The notes under the pieces were generated by a model, which saw only the letters and a list, made by a program, of their open reading frames with translations, was not told the origin of the DNA and made no database searches. Positions 26,171-35,958 of a DNA stretch of 56,729 nucleotides are shown piece by piece (the first letter of the stretch is position 1; the number at the start of each line of letters is the position of its first letter). Position numbers and translations under genes: made by a program. This DNA comes from Bacteroidales bacterium SW299 (GTDB taxonomy: Bacteria; Bacteroidota; Bacteroidia; Bacteroidales; Bacteroidaceae): the NCBI GenBank assembly GCA_019550975.1, contig SDWH01000024.1, positions 1 to 56,729 on the forward strand. The letters are read 5' to 3'.

Positions 26171-27484
26171 ATGAAAGCAAGTTTCTATAACATTTATACC
26201 AAGAATAAGAAAAACATCCTCTGCTATAACACAAAGAACGACGTATTCTGCCTGCTGACTCCGAAAGACTATGAGCTGCTGCGCAACGACCCGGCACAAC
26301 TGGTGCAGGAGTCGCCCCGCGTGTACGCCAAGCTGCAGGAGCTGCGCTTCGTGGTGGAAGACGACGCGGACGAGTACAAGGAACTGTGTGACGAATACCG
26401 CGCAGCCATCTACAACCCGGCTGTCTGCTACCTGACCCTGCTGCCTTCGCTGGACTGCAACCTGCGGTGCTGGTATTGCTTCGAGAAGCATGTGAAGGGC
26501 AGCCACCTGACACCGGAAAACGCGCAGGCCATCCTGACCTACGTGCGGCGGCTGTGGGACGAGCATCCGGAACTGACCTTCCTCAACGTGGAGATGTTCG
26601 GCGGCGAACCGCTGCTGTATTTCCGTGAAGAACTCTATCCGCTGCTGGAACAAATCCAGCGGGAAGCGGAAGAACGCGGACGGAAAGCCTCGTTCTTCTT
26701 TGTCACCAACGGGGTCTGCATCACACCGGATACGCTCCCGCTGTTCGACAAGCTGCACGCCTCGTTCCAGATATCCATTGACGGCTTCAAAGACCGGCAC
26801 GACCAGGTGAAGTACCTGCCCGACACGCACGAAGGCACGTATGACGGGATGATAGCTACCATCCTCCGTCTGACCCGCGAGCTGGAAAACACGTACATCA
26901 ACCTGCGCATCAACTATGACGACGAAACGCTGCCCCATATGAAAGACCTTATCCAGGACCTGCTGGAGGTGGACCGCCGCAAGATAGGCGTACACCTGGA
27001 GCGCGTGTGGCAGACGGGCAACTTCATCAATTACGACAACGAAGAGCTGAAGTCTGTCATCAACCTGTGGATGCTGAACGGCTTCAGGGTGTCCTACATG
27101 AACCTGGGACGGCGGAGCTTCTCGTGCAAGGCCTCTGCCCGGAACCAGGCGGTCATCTCATACGACGGGGCGGTGTATAAATGTTCAGGACGCGACTTCA
27201 CTCCCGCACACCAGGAAGGCCGGCTCAGTGCCGACGGCTGCCTGCACTGGGAGGAGGAGAAGCTGGCCCGCCGGATGGGCATCGTGACGTATGACAACGA
27301 CATGTGCCGCCGCTGCAAGCTGATGCCCCTGTGCTGGGGACCCTGCTGCCAGAAGCAGCTGGAAGCCGCGCCAGAAGAGTTCGGACGCTTCTGCCAGAAG
27401 CAGCACATGGAACTGAGCATGGCCGACTACATGCGCTACCGCTTCAACAATGCCTGCATCGAGGCTTCCCTGCGGAAATCCTGA
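26171..27484 (+). CDS. radical SAM/SPASM peptide maturase
   Basis: This is a 437-aa radical SAM enzyme. Residues 1-90 form an N-terminal region that may bind the leader peptide (I see no clear RRE). The radical SAM motif CxxxCxxC is in SLDCNLRCWYCFEK (near residue 100). The C-terminal SPASM region has Cys at FSCKASA, YKCSGRD, and MCRRCKLMPLCWGPCCQKQ with a last FCQKQH, enough for auxiliary Fe-S clusters. Such enzymes make Cys-to-carbon thioether bonds or C-C links in precursor peptides; with a Cys-rich precursor 93 bp upstream, a sactipeptide/ranthipeptide-type reaction is the most likely. Anaerobic-sulfatase-maturase activity is less likely, as there is no sulfatase nearby. Confidence 0.88.
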   Translation: MKASFYNIYTKNKKNILCYNTKNDVFCLLTPKDYELLRNDPAQLVQESPRVYAKLQELRFVVEDDADEYKELCDEYRAAIYNPAVCYLTLLPSLDCNLRCWYCFEKHVKGSHLTPENAQAILTYVRRLWDEHPELTFLNVEMFGGEPLLYFREELYPLLEQIQREAEERGRKASFFFVTNGVCITPDTLPLFDKLHASFQISIDGFKDRHDQVKYLPDTHEGTYDGMIATILRLTRELENTYINLRINYDDETLPHMKDLIQDLLEVDRRKIGVHLERVWQTGNFINYDNEELKSVINLWMLNGFRVSYMNLGRRSFSCKASARNQAVISYDGAVYKCSGRDFTPAHQEGRLSADGCLHWEEEKLARRMGIVTYDNDMCRRCKLMPLCWGPCCQKQLEAAPEEFGRFCQKQHMELSMADYMRYRFNNACIEASLRKS

Positions 27485-27528
27485 AAATTTTCTCCTGCAA
27501 TCCATCAACTTCCCCGAAGAGCACACCA

Positions 27529-29736
27529 ATGTTCAAACGTCGTTTTCCCTATCTCAAGCAGCCGGATTCCATGGAATGCGGAGCCACCTGCCTGCGCATG
27601 GTGGCGCGCTATTACGGCAAGCTGTACTCGGCGGAGGCCATGCGGCGGCTGTGCGTGCCGGGCCATAGCGGGGTGTCCATGCAAAGCCTGAACGAGGCGG
27701 CGCAGAAGATAGGCTTCCGCACGGTGTGCGGGCGCATGACGGTGGATAAGCTGGTGGAGCGACACCCTTTTCCCTGCATCCTGCATTGGAACCAGGAACA
27801 CTTCGTGGTGCTCTATGGGGTGAAGGAGTTCCGGCGGGGCACCCGTATCTTCTGCATTGCCGACCCGGGGCGTTACCTGCTGAACGTGGACGAGGAGGCT
27901 TTTTGCCGCGCCTGGGCGCCCGGTGGCGACGGACGGCAGGCCAAGGGCATCCTTATGGCTCTGCAGCCCACGGACGAATTCTACGCGCAGCAGGGCGAGG
28001 AGGGCATGGGCTATTCGGCCTCCTTCCTGTGGGGCTACCTGAAGAACTACAAGCAGCTGTTCGGGCAACTGCTCATCGGGCTGGTCATCGGCTGCGTGCT
28101 GCAGCTGGCTTTCCCCTTCCTGACGCAGGCTATTGTGGACAAGGGCATTGCAGGCAAGGACATGCGTCTGATTTACCTCATCCTGTTCGGCCAGCTGATG
28201 CTGGTGCTGGGGCGGACGTCGGTGGACTTCATCCGCCGCTGGTTGCTCTTGCACATCAGCATCCGGATCAACCTGGCCTTGCTGTCCGACTTCTTCATGA
28301 AACTGATGCGGCTGCCGATGCCCTTCTTCGACACGAAGCTGAAGGAGGACCTGCTGCAGCGCATCAACGACCACCAGCGGGTGGAGCAGTTCATGGGGAC
28401 GCAGACACTGAACACGCTGTTCTCCACTTTCAGCTTCCTGGTGTTCGGCGGAGTGCTGCTCTACTACGACGCGCGGGTGTTCTTCCTCTTCGGGGCGGGG
28501 TGCCTGCTCTATGCGGGGTGGATATGCGCCTTCCTGCGGAAACGCAAGGCGATGGACTATGAGTTCTTCGATCTGTATGCGCGGCGGCAGAACAAGACAA
28601 TGCAAATCATTGATGGCATGCAGGACATCAAGCTGCAAAACTGCGAGCAGCGCAAGCGGTGGGAGTGGGAGGATACGCAGGCCGACGTGTTCCGCACGCA
28701 GATGGCTTCCATCAAGCTTCAACAGACGCAGGAGGCGGGCAGCCTGTTCATCAACGAGGTGAAAAACATCGTCATCACCATCGTGACGGCGGCGGCCGTC
28801 ATCGACGGGCAGCTGACGCTGGGCATGATGCTGTCTATCCAGTACATCATCGGGCAGTTGAACGTGCCCATCGAGCAGCTGATGCGCTTCATCTATGCCT
28901 GGCAGGACGTGCAGCTCAGCATCGAGCGCATCAACGAGGTGCATCGCAGGGAGGACGAGAACGCGCACCGGCAGGCAACCCCTCCGGAGGCCGCGCAGGG
29001 AGATGTAGTGCTGGAGCACGTGTCGTTCGCCTATCCCGGCACCCGCCATACCGTTCTGGAGGACATCAGTCTGCGGATTCCCCACGGGCGGGTGACAGCC
29101 ATCGTGGGCGCCAGCGGCAGCGGCAAGACAACACTGCTGAAGCTGTTGCTGGGCTTTTACGCTCCGCAGTCCGGACGGATTTGGATAGGCGGCCGTCCTC
29201 TGGAAGAAATCAACCTCCAGTATTGGCGGGGACTATGCGGAGTGGTGATGCAGGACGGCTATATCTTCTCCGAGTCCATCGCCCGCAACATCGCCCTGGA
29301 CAACCACGACATAGACTATGCCCGCATGGAGCAGGCCGCACGGACTGCCAACATCGCCGAGATGGCCGAACGCCTGCCCTTGAAGTACGACACGGTCATC
29401 GGGTCCAACGGGCAGGGCATCAGCCAGGGACAGCGGCAGCGCATCCTGATAGCCCGTGCGGTGTACAAGAATCCGGCCTTCCTGTTCTTCGACGAGGCCA
29501 CCAACTCCCTGGATGCCTGCAACGAGCGGCTCATCGTCAACAACCTGCAAGAGTTTTACCGCGGAAAGACGACGGTCATCGTGGCTCACCGCCTCAGCAC
29601 AGTGAAGGATGCGGACCAGATTGTCGTGCTGGAACAGGGACGGATTCAAGAAACGGGCACACACGAGGAACTGGTGGCCTGCCGGGGCGCATACTATACG
29701 TTGGTAAAGAATCAATTGGAGTTAGGCAATGGATGA
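27529..29736 (+). CDS. C39 peptidase-containing ABC exporter (PCAT)
   Basis: This 735-aa membrane transporter both cuts the double-glycine leader and exports the peptide. Residues 1-140 are the C39 papain-like peptidase: catalytic Cys in DSMECGATCLRM, His in LHWNQEHFVVLYGV and Asp in CIADPGRYLL. About six membrane segments follow (residues 165-465), then the ABC ATPase: Walker A GASGSGKTTLLK, signature ISQGQRQR, Walker B FLFFDEATNSLD and the H-loop IVAHRLS. The start is ATG 27529, where the C39 domain begins (MFKRRFPYLKQPDSMECG). All catalytic residues are present. It overlaps the next small frame by 8 nt. Confidence 0.93.
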   Translation: MFKRRFPYLKQPDSMECGATCLRMVARYYGKLYSAEAMRRLCVPGHSGVSMQSLNEAAQKIGFRTVCGRMTVDKLVERHPFPCILHWNQEHFVVLYGVKEFRRGTRIFCIADPGRYLLNVDEEAFCRAWAPGGDGRQAKGILMALQPTDEFYAQQGEEGMGYSASFLWGYLKNYKQLFGQLLIGLVIGCVLQLAFPFLTQAIVDKGIAGKDMRLIYLILFGQLMLVLGRTSVDFIRRWLLLHISIRINLALLSDFFMKLMRLPMPFFDTKLKEDLLQRINDHQRVEQFMGTQTLNTLFSTFSFLVFGGVLLYYDARVFFLFGAGCLLYAGWICAFLRKRKAMDYEFFDLYARRQNKTMQIIDGMQDIKLQNCEQRKRWEWEDTQADVFRTQMASIKLQQTQEAGSLFINEVKNIVITIVTAAAVIDGQLTLGMMLSIQYIIGQLNVPIEQLMRFIYAWQDVQLSIERINEVHRREDENAHRQATPPEAAQGDVVLEHVSFAYPGTRHTVLEDISLRIPHGRVTAIVGASGSGKTTLLKLLLGFYAPQSGRIWIGGRPLEEINLQYWRGLCGVVMQDGYIFSESIARNIALDNHDIDYARMEQAARTANIAEMAERLPLKYDTVIGSNGQGISQGQRQRILIARAVYKNPAFLFFDEATNSLDACNERLIVNNLQEFYRGKTTVIVAHRLSTVKDADQIVVLEQGRIQETGTHEELVACRGAYYTLVKNQLELGNG

Positions 29737-29872
29737 CGGAAACAACCATAGCGAGAAGATGCGGCGCATTATGAGCCAGAAGCCGGCTTACCTGGTGCGG
29801 TGGGGCAATACGTGGCTGCTGGTGCTGCTGTTGCTGCTGGCGGCAGGGTGGCTGGTGTGGCAGGCGGTGTAA
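29729..29872 (+). CDS. stub of a HlyD-family adaptor (N-terminal anchor only)
   Basis: This 47-aa frame overlaps the exporter stop by 8 nt. It reads MDDGNNHSEKMRRIMSQKPA, then YLVRWGNTWLLVLLLLLAAGWLVWQAV: a short cytosolic segment, the RWGNTW turn and one membrane helix, as at the N-terminus of Bacteroidetes HlyD proteins. Translation stops exactly where the periplasmic coiled-coil should begin, and the next 200 bp contain no continuation in any frame that I can see. It is either a decayed adaptor or a free-standing membrane anchor. The cluster therefore lacks an intact adaptor in this window. Confidence 0.65.
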   Translation: MDDGNNHSEKMRRIMSQKPAYLVRWGNTWLLVLLLLLAAGWLVWQAV

Positions 29873-29973
29873 AGGTATGTATAAGCTCACGGTGGGGGAT
29901 GGGGCTTGTTGCACGGGAGAAGCCTTGTTGCATTTTTCTGTGTAAGAATTGATCTTTTCACCAATGCTATTTG

Positions 29974-30004
29974 AGCCTCACAGCAATCGCGTTGTGGGGC
30001 TTTT
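29974..30004 (+). terminator. intrinsic terminator after the peptide cluster
   Basis: An 11-bp stem (29974-29984 with 29991-30001, two or three G-U pairs, six-base loop) is followed by TTTGCTTT. It closes the transcript that starts at the outer-membrane protein or precursor. A -7 box (TACTTTTG, 30009-30016) for the next gene overlaps the end. Confidence 0.6.
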
Positions 30005-30073
30005 GCTTTACTTTTGCATCCGTAGCCAGAATCATAAACGGCTGACCAATATAAATAAAAAACAATTATAAGG

Positions 30074-30895
30074 ATGGAAAACAGATTGATTACTTTCCGG
30101 AACGGACAGCAGGTCTGTCCGCTTGGGCAAGGCACATACCAGATGGGACGCAGGCGCAGCGAGGAGATACAGGCCCTGCGCCGGGGCATCGAGTTGGGCT
30201 TGACACTGATAGACACCGCCGAGATGTATGGTACGGAAGATCTTGTAGGCGAGGCCGTGCGCGGCTGCCGGCACAAGGCATTCATCGTCAGCAAGGTGTT
30301 GCCGGGCAATGCCAGCTATGAGGGGACAAAGCGTGCCTGCGAACGGAGTCTGAAACGGCTCGGAACGGATTACATCGACCTTTACCTGCTGCATTGGATC
30401 GGACGTTATCCTTTCGCCGAAACAGTACGCGCCCTGGCGGAATTGCAGCAGGAAGGCAAAATCCGGCAATGGGGCATGAGCAACCTGGATGTGGATGACA
30501 TGGAACGCATCCTTGCCTTGCCGCATGGCAGGGACTGTGCGGCCAATCAGGTGCTCTATAACGTGAAAGATCGGGGCATCGAGTACGATCTTATCCTTTG
30601 GAGCAGACAGCATGACATCCCTGTCATGGCTTATACGCCTCTTGGCGAAGGACGGCTGCGCAGCCACAAAACGCTGGCGGATATTGCCCGCAGGCATGGT
30701 GCCACTCCCACCCAAGTCCTGCTGGCGTGGGTGATGCGGGCACAGAATGTCATCGCCATTCCCAAAGCGGGCAGCATCGCCCATGTGGAGGAGAATGCCC
30801 GGAGCCTCGGCATTTCTCTGACGGAAGAAGACCTGTGTGACATCGACCGGGCGTTTCCGGCTCCCACGCACAAAATACGTCTGGCCGGATGGTGA
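30074..30895 (+). CDS. aldo/keto reductase
   Basis: This is an NADPH-dependent oxidoreductase (273 aa) with a TIM-barrel fold. The catalytic tetrad is visible: Asp in LTLIDTAEMYG, Tyr of the same segment, Lys in FIVSKVLPGN and His in YLLHWIG. The C-terminal NADP-binding segment VIAIPKAGSIAHVEENA is typical of AKR5/YeaE-like proteins. Substrate is unknown. It is monocistronic, with a -7 box at 30009-30016 and a strong hairpin after it. It differs from the tandem pair at 39780-41500. Confidence 0.88.
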   Translation: MENRLITFRNGQQVCPLGQGTYQMGRRRSEEIQALRRGIELGLTLIDTAEMYGTEDLVGEAVRGCRHKAFIVSKVLPGNASYEGTKRACERSLKRLGTDYIDLYLLHWIGRYPFAETVRALAELQQEGKIRQWGMSNLDVDDMERILALPHGRDCAANQVLYNVKDRGIEYDLILWSRQHDIPVMAYTPLGEGRLRSHKTLADIARRHGATPTQVLLAWVMRAQNVIAIPKAGSIAHVEENARSLGISLTEEDLCDIDRAFPAPTHKIRLAGW

Positions 30896-30970
30896 CCGAA
30901 ACATTCGTCGCTGAAGTTTTTCACATTTTCGGGCCGGCTGCATGTGCCGGAACCCGGTAAAAGGAAAGCT

Positions 30971-31013
30971 GGAAGCGGCTGTGTGCGTTTCCACACGCAT
31001 TGCAGCCGTTTCC
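30971..31013 (+). terminator. long hairpin after the aldo/keto reductase
   Basis: GGAAGCGGCTG (30971-30981) pairs fully with CAGCCGTTTCC (31003-31013) with one G-U; the inner part can fold further (TGCG/CGCA). There is no T-run, so it may protect the 3' end or act as a weak terminator. The rest of 30896-31155 is AT-rich and without a gene. Confidence 0.5.
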
Positions 31014-31155
31014 TGTGTAAATAAATGTTTACCGGAATGCCCCCACTGCAAATAAGTGTAAATCGAATTAGAATATATGTCCGCAAATGTATTTATTAAC
31101 ACTTCTTGGAGATAAAAAATGTTGTGCTGTAGAACAAGTATTGCGGATTATTGCA

Positions 31156-32791
<1,636 letters not shown>

Positions 32792-32811
32792 GCATAAAAA
32801 ACAGAACTGTT

Positions 32812-33057
32812 ATGAAAGAACTTCATCTGGTTATCGCTTCACCCGAACGGACGGTTTTCGACGGGAAGGTAGACATGGCAGTGTTGCCGGGAGAAATGGG
32901 TGAATTCCAGGTCCTGGTAAACCACGCTCCCCTTATTTCGTCGCTGGCGGCCGGAGAAGTGAAATATGCGGCAGGAAACGAAACGCAGTCCCTGAAGATA
33001 AAGGGGGGATTCGTCGAAGTGAGAAACAATCAGATTTCCGTGTGTGCCGAGCTTTGA
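32812..33057 (+). CDS. atpC: F1 ATP synthase epsilon subunit, short form
   Basis: This is an 81-aa epsilon subunit of the central stalk. Only the N-terminal beta-sandwich domain is present (ELHLVIASPERTVFDGKVDM, then VLPGEMGEFQVLVNHAPLI). The C-terminal helical hairpin, which in E. coli and Bacillus (about 135 aa) regulates ATP hydrolysis, is absent. It starts 20 nt after atpD. Short epsilon is common in Bacteroidetes, so this is not a truncation of the locus. Confidence 0.92.
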   Translation: MKELHLVIASPERTVFDGKVDMAVLPGEMGEFQVLVNHAPLISSLAAGEVKYAAGNETQSLKIKGGFVEVRNNQISVCAEL

Positions 33058-33094
33058 GCCGGGACGCGCGAGTCACCAAAAGGCCAGTAGCGCA

Positions 33095-33589
33095 ATGACA
33101 ATAGAAGCAGTGAAGAAGAAATTCATTATCGAGCTGACGGCAGGAACAGTGGTTCTGTCGGCGGTGGCGGCGGCGGTGTTCCGCTTCCTCATCCCCGGAT
33201 GGTATTTCGCATGGTTCCCGCTGATTCCGGTGTTTTTCTTCCTTTTCGGTCTGCTCTACATCTATCTGTTCGCTTTCGGCTGTATGCTGGGGCCGGGCAA
33301 GATAGCGATGACCTACCTGGTAGGAAAGGTGCTGAAACTGGTTCTGAGCATTTTCGTGCTTCTGTTCTACGGATTTGTGATAGGAAAGGATGTGGTGTCT
33401 TTTGTGGCTGCCTTCATCGTGTTCTATTTCGCGTTTCTGTTTTTTGAAACCCGTTTTTTCCTTCGTTTCGAAGCGAAACTGAAACTAAGTAAACAAGCAA
33501 ACAATGAAAAAATTACGGTACATAGCAATGACACTGCTGCTGTTGCTGGCGGTTCCGACGCTCACGCTGAAAGCGGAAACGGGCGGTGA
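33095..33589 (+). CDS. AtpI-like membrane protein of the ATP synthase operon
   Basis: This 164-aa membrane protein has about four hydrophobic segments (residues 15-120), followed by a hydrophilic tail. It sits between atpC and atpB, where AtpI-like assembly/Mg-channel proteins are found. Its 3' end overlaps the start of atpB by 86 nt in another frame, so the tail (KLSKQANNEKITVHSN onward) is read from DNA that also encodes the AtpB signal peptide. The start ATG 33095 gives MTIEAVKKKFIIEL. No direct AtpI motif is seen; the role is inferred from position. Confidence 0.7.
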   Translation: MTIEAVKKKFIIELTAGTVVLSAVAAAVFRFLIPGWYFAWFPLIPVFFFLFGLLYIYLFAFGCMLGPGKIAMTYLVGKVLKLVLSIFVLLFYGFVIGKDVVSFVAAFIVFYFAFLFFETRFFLRFEAKLKLSKQANNEKITVHSNDTAAVAGGSDAHAESGNGR

Positions 33590-34571
33590 AGAGGCTGAAC
33601 TGGATGTGAACGAACTGATCTTCGGGCATATCGGCGACGCTTACGAGTGGCATATCGCCACGTTCGGTGACGTGCATCTCACCATTCCGCTTCCGGTCAT
33701 CGTGAAAAGCAGTACGGGCTGGCACGTGTTCTCTTCGTCCAATCTGGAGGGAGGCAAGGAATACGAAGGCCTGTACATCGCCGAAGGGGGAGCCAACGAC
33801 GGCAAGATAGTGGAACGGAATGCTGCCGGAGAAGAGGTGCGTCCGCTTGACATTTCCATTACCAAAGACGTGCTCGGACTGTTCATCAACAGCACGCTGC
33901 TTGTGTGCATCATGCTGGGCTGTGCCCGCTGGTACAGGAAGCACTCGCTGGAGCAGGGCGCGCCGAAGGGAGGCGTGGGAATGATTGAGGCCACGGTGAT
34001 GACGATCTATGAGGATGTTATTCAGGGATGTGTGGGCCCCGACTACAAGCGTTACACGCCTTATCTGCTGACCGCGTTCTTCTTTGTGCTGGTGAACAAC
34101 CTGATGGGACTGATTCCGATCTTCCCGGGCGGCGCGAACGTGACGGGCAACATCGCCATAACGCTGGTGCTTGCTCTCTGCACTTTTGTGCTGACCAACG
34201 TGTTCGGAACAAAGGCCTACTGGAAAGAAATCTTCTGGCCGGAAGTGCCCACGTGGTTGAAAGCCCCGATTCCTATGATGCCGTTGATAGAATTCTTCGG
34301 TATTTTCACCAAGCCGTTTGCCCTGATGATCCGACTTTTCGCGAACATCATGGCCGGTCATGCCGCTGTGCTGAGCCTGATTGCCATCATCTTCATCACA
34401 GTGAAGGCGGGAGCGGTGATCAACGGTTCGATGACTGTGGTCGCAGTAGCATTCGGCATTTTCATGAATGCGCTCGAAATTCTTGTCGCATTCATCCAGG
34501 CTTATGTGTTCACCATGCTTTCGGCTGTGTTTATCGGCCTGTCGAGAGTGAAAGAACACAACGAAAAATAA
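33504..34571 (+). CDS. atpB: Fo ATP synthase subunit a
   Basis: This is the stator half-channel subunit of Fo (355 aa). An N-terminal signal-like segment (residues 1-24, MKKLRYIAMTLLLLLAVPT) and a periplasmic domain (about 25-130) precede the membrane core. The essential Arg is in the helix with ALMIRLFANIMAGH, and the last helix has EILVAFIQAYVFTMLSAVFI. The long N-terminal domain with cleavable signal is typical of Bacteroidetes subunit a. It overlaps the upstream AtpI-like gene. Confidence 0.95.
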   Translation: MKKLRYIAMTLLLLLAVPTLTLKAETGGEEAELDVNELIFGHIGDAYEWHIATFGDVHLTIPLPVIVKSSTGWHVFSSSNLEGGKEYEGLYIAEGGANDGKIVERNAAGEEVRPLDISITKDVLGLFINSTLLVCIMLGCARWYRKHSLEQGAPKGGVGMIEATVMTIYEDVIQGCVGPDYKRYTPYLLTAFFFVLVNNLMGLIPIFPGGANVTGNIAITLVLALCTFVLTNVFGTKAYWKEIFWPEVPTWLKAPIPMMPLIEFFGIFTKPFALMIRLFANIMAGHAAVLSLIAIIFITVKAGAVINGSMTVVAVAFGIFMNALEILVAFIQAYVFTMLSAVFIGLSRVKEHNEK

Positions 34572-34600
34572 AATAGCAAACAAAAAGTATAACCAATTAA

Positions 34601-34867
<267 letters not shown>

Positions 34868-34880
34868 AAAACAATAGCTT

Positions 34881-35384
34881 ATGGGATTATTAACTCCGGA
34901 TCCGGGGCTGCTGTTCTGGATGCTTGTGACATTCGGAGTCGTATTCTTCCTGCTGGCAAAATACGGCTTCCCGATAATCATCAAGGCAGTAGAGGACCGG
35001 AAAGCATATATCGACAATTCGCTCAAATCAGCGCGCGAGGCCAACGAACAGCTGGCCAACGTGAAGCAGGAGAGCGAAAAGATTCTGGCTCAGGCTCGTG
35101 AGGAGCAGAACCGCATCTTGAGCGAAGCGGCCGTAACGCGCGACCGCATCATCAAGGACGCTCAAGACCGCGCCACTGTCGAAGGCCAGCGGCTTATGGC
35201 GGAAGTGAAGAAGCAGATTGAAACGGAAAAGGAAAGTGCAATCCGTGACATCCGCCGCCAGGTTGCCGTGCTGTCTGTAGGCATCGCGGAGAAAATCATG
35301 CGCGGGAAGCTTGCCGACGAGAAAGAGCAGAATGCTTTGATTGACCGTATGCTGGATGAAATGATTGAATCTTCTAAAAAATAA
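34881..35384 (+). CDS. atpF: Fo ATP synthase subunit b
   Basis: This peripheral-stalk subunit (167 aa) has one N-terminal membrane helix (GLLFWMLVTFGVVFFLLAKYG) and a long charged coiled coil (about residues 35-150: AREANEQLANVKQESEKILA). It dimerises and holds F1 through delta. It lies 13 nt after atpE and 6 nt before atpH. Confidence 0.95.
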   Translation: MGLLTPDPGLLFWMLVTFGVVFFLLAKYGFPIIIKAVEDRKAYIDNSLKSAREANEQLANVKQESEKILAQAREEQNRILSEAAVTRDRIIKDAQDRATVEGQRLMAEVKKQIETEKESAIRDIRRQVAVLSVGIAEKIMRGKLADEKEQNALIDRMLDEMIESSKK

Positions 35385-35390
35385 CAGGCT

Positions 35391-35945
35391 ATGAATACGG
35401 GAGTCATTTCCAGACGTTACGCGAAGGCTTTGTTCGCTTACGCCAAAGAGGCGGGCAAGGACGACAAAGTGTACGCTGAGGCACAAGTGCTTTCACAGCG
35501 CTTTGTGGACGTGCCGGGGCTGCGTCATGCGATTGAGAATCCTGTATTGGATATCCGGACAAAACTGAAGCTGCTCCGTGAAGGGGCAGGAGGAAACGGG
35601 CTCAGCAAAGAGCTGGACCGTTTCTTCAGTCTGGTCCTGGAGGAAAGACGGGAGAAATTCTTGCTGTTCATGATGTGGTCGTACATTGACCTGTATCGCG
35701 AGGACAAAAACATTATCATCGGCAGACTGACTACTGCGGTTCCGGCTCCCAAGCTGGTCAAGAAGCTGGAGGAGGCTTCGTCCAAGCAGACCAAAGGGAA
35801 TGTTGTCATCGAAACGAAAGTTGACCCTGCAATCTTGGGCGGATACATCTTCGAACTTGCGGGCCGGCGGATGGATGCCAGCGTGTCTAACCAACTGAAG
35901 CGTGTGGAACAGCAGTTCATTGCGAAAAACAGAAGAATAGTTTAA
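35391..35945 (+). CDS. atpH: F1 ATP synthase delta subunit
   Basis: Delta (184 aa) caps the alpha/beta hexamer and links it to subunit b. The N-terminal helical bundle begins [20 protein letters not shown], and the C-terminal part has [20 protein letters not shown], the usual delta signature. The gene sits between atpF and atpA (13 nt). Confidence 0.94.
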   Translation: MNTGVISRRYAKALFAYAKEAGKDDKVYAEAQVLSQRFVDVPGLRHAIENPVLDIRTKLKLLREGAGGNGLSKELDRFFSLVLEERREKFLLFMMWSYIDLYREDKNIIIGRLTTAVPAPKLVKKLEEASSKQTKGNVVIETKVDPAILGGYIFELAGRRMDASVSNQLKRVEQQFIAKNRRIV

Positions 35946-35958
35946 AAAAGAAAAGTTT

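Noticed and set aside
27505..29085. 526-codon minus-strand frame antisense to the C39 exporter
   Set aside because: Low-complexity His/Gln/Leu composition; the plus strand has complete C39 and ABC motifs.
27529..29736. Classical bacteriocin exporter for an unmodified class II peptide
   Set aside because: A radical SAM/SPASM gene lies between precursor and exporter, and the core is too Cys/Gly-rich for a class II bacteriocin.
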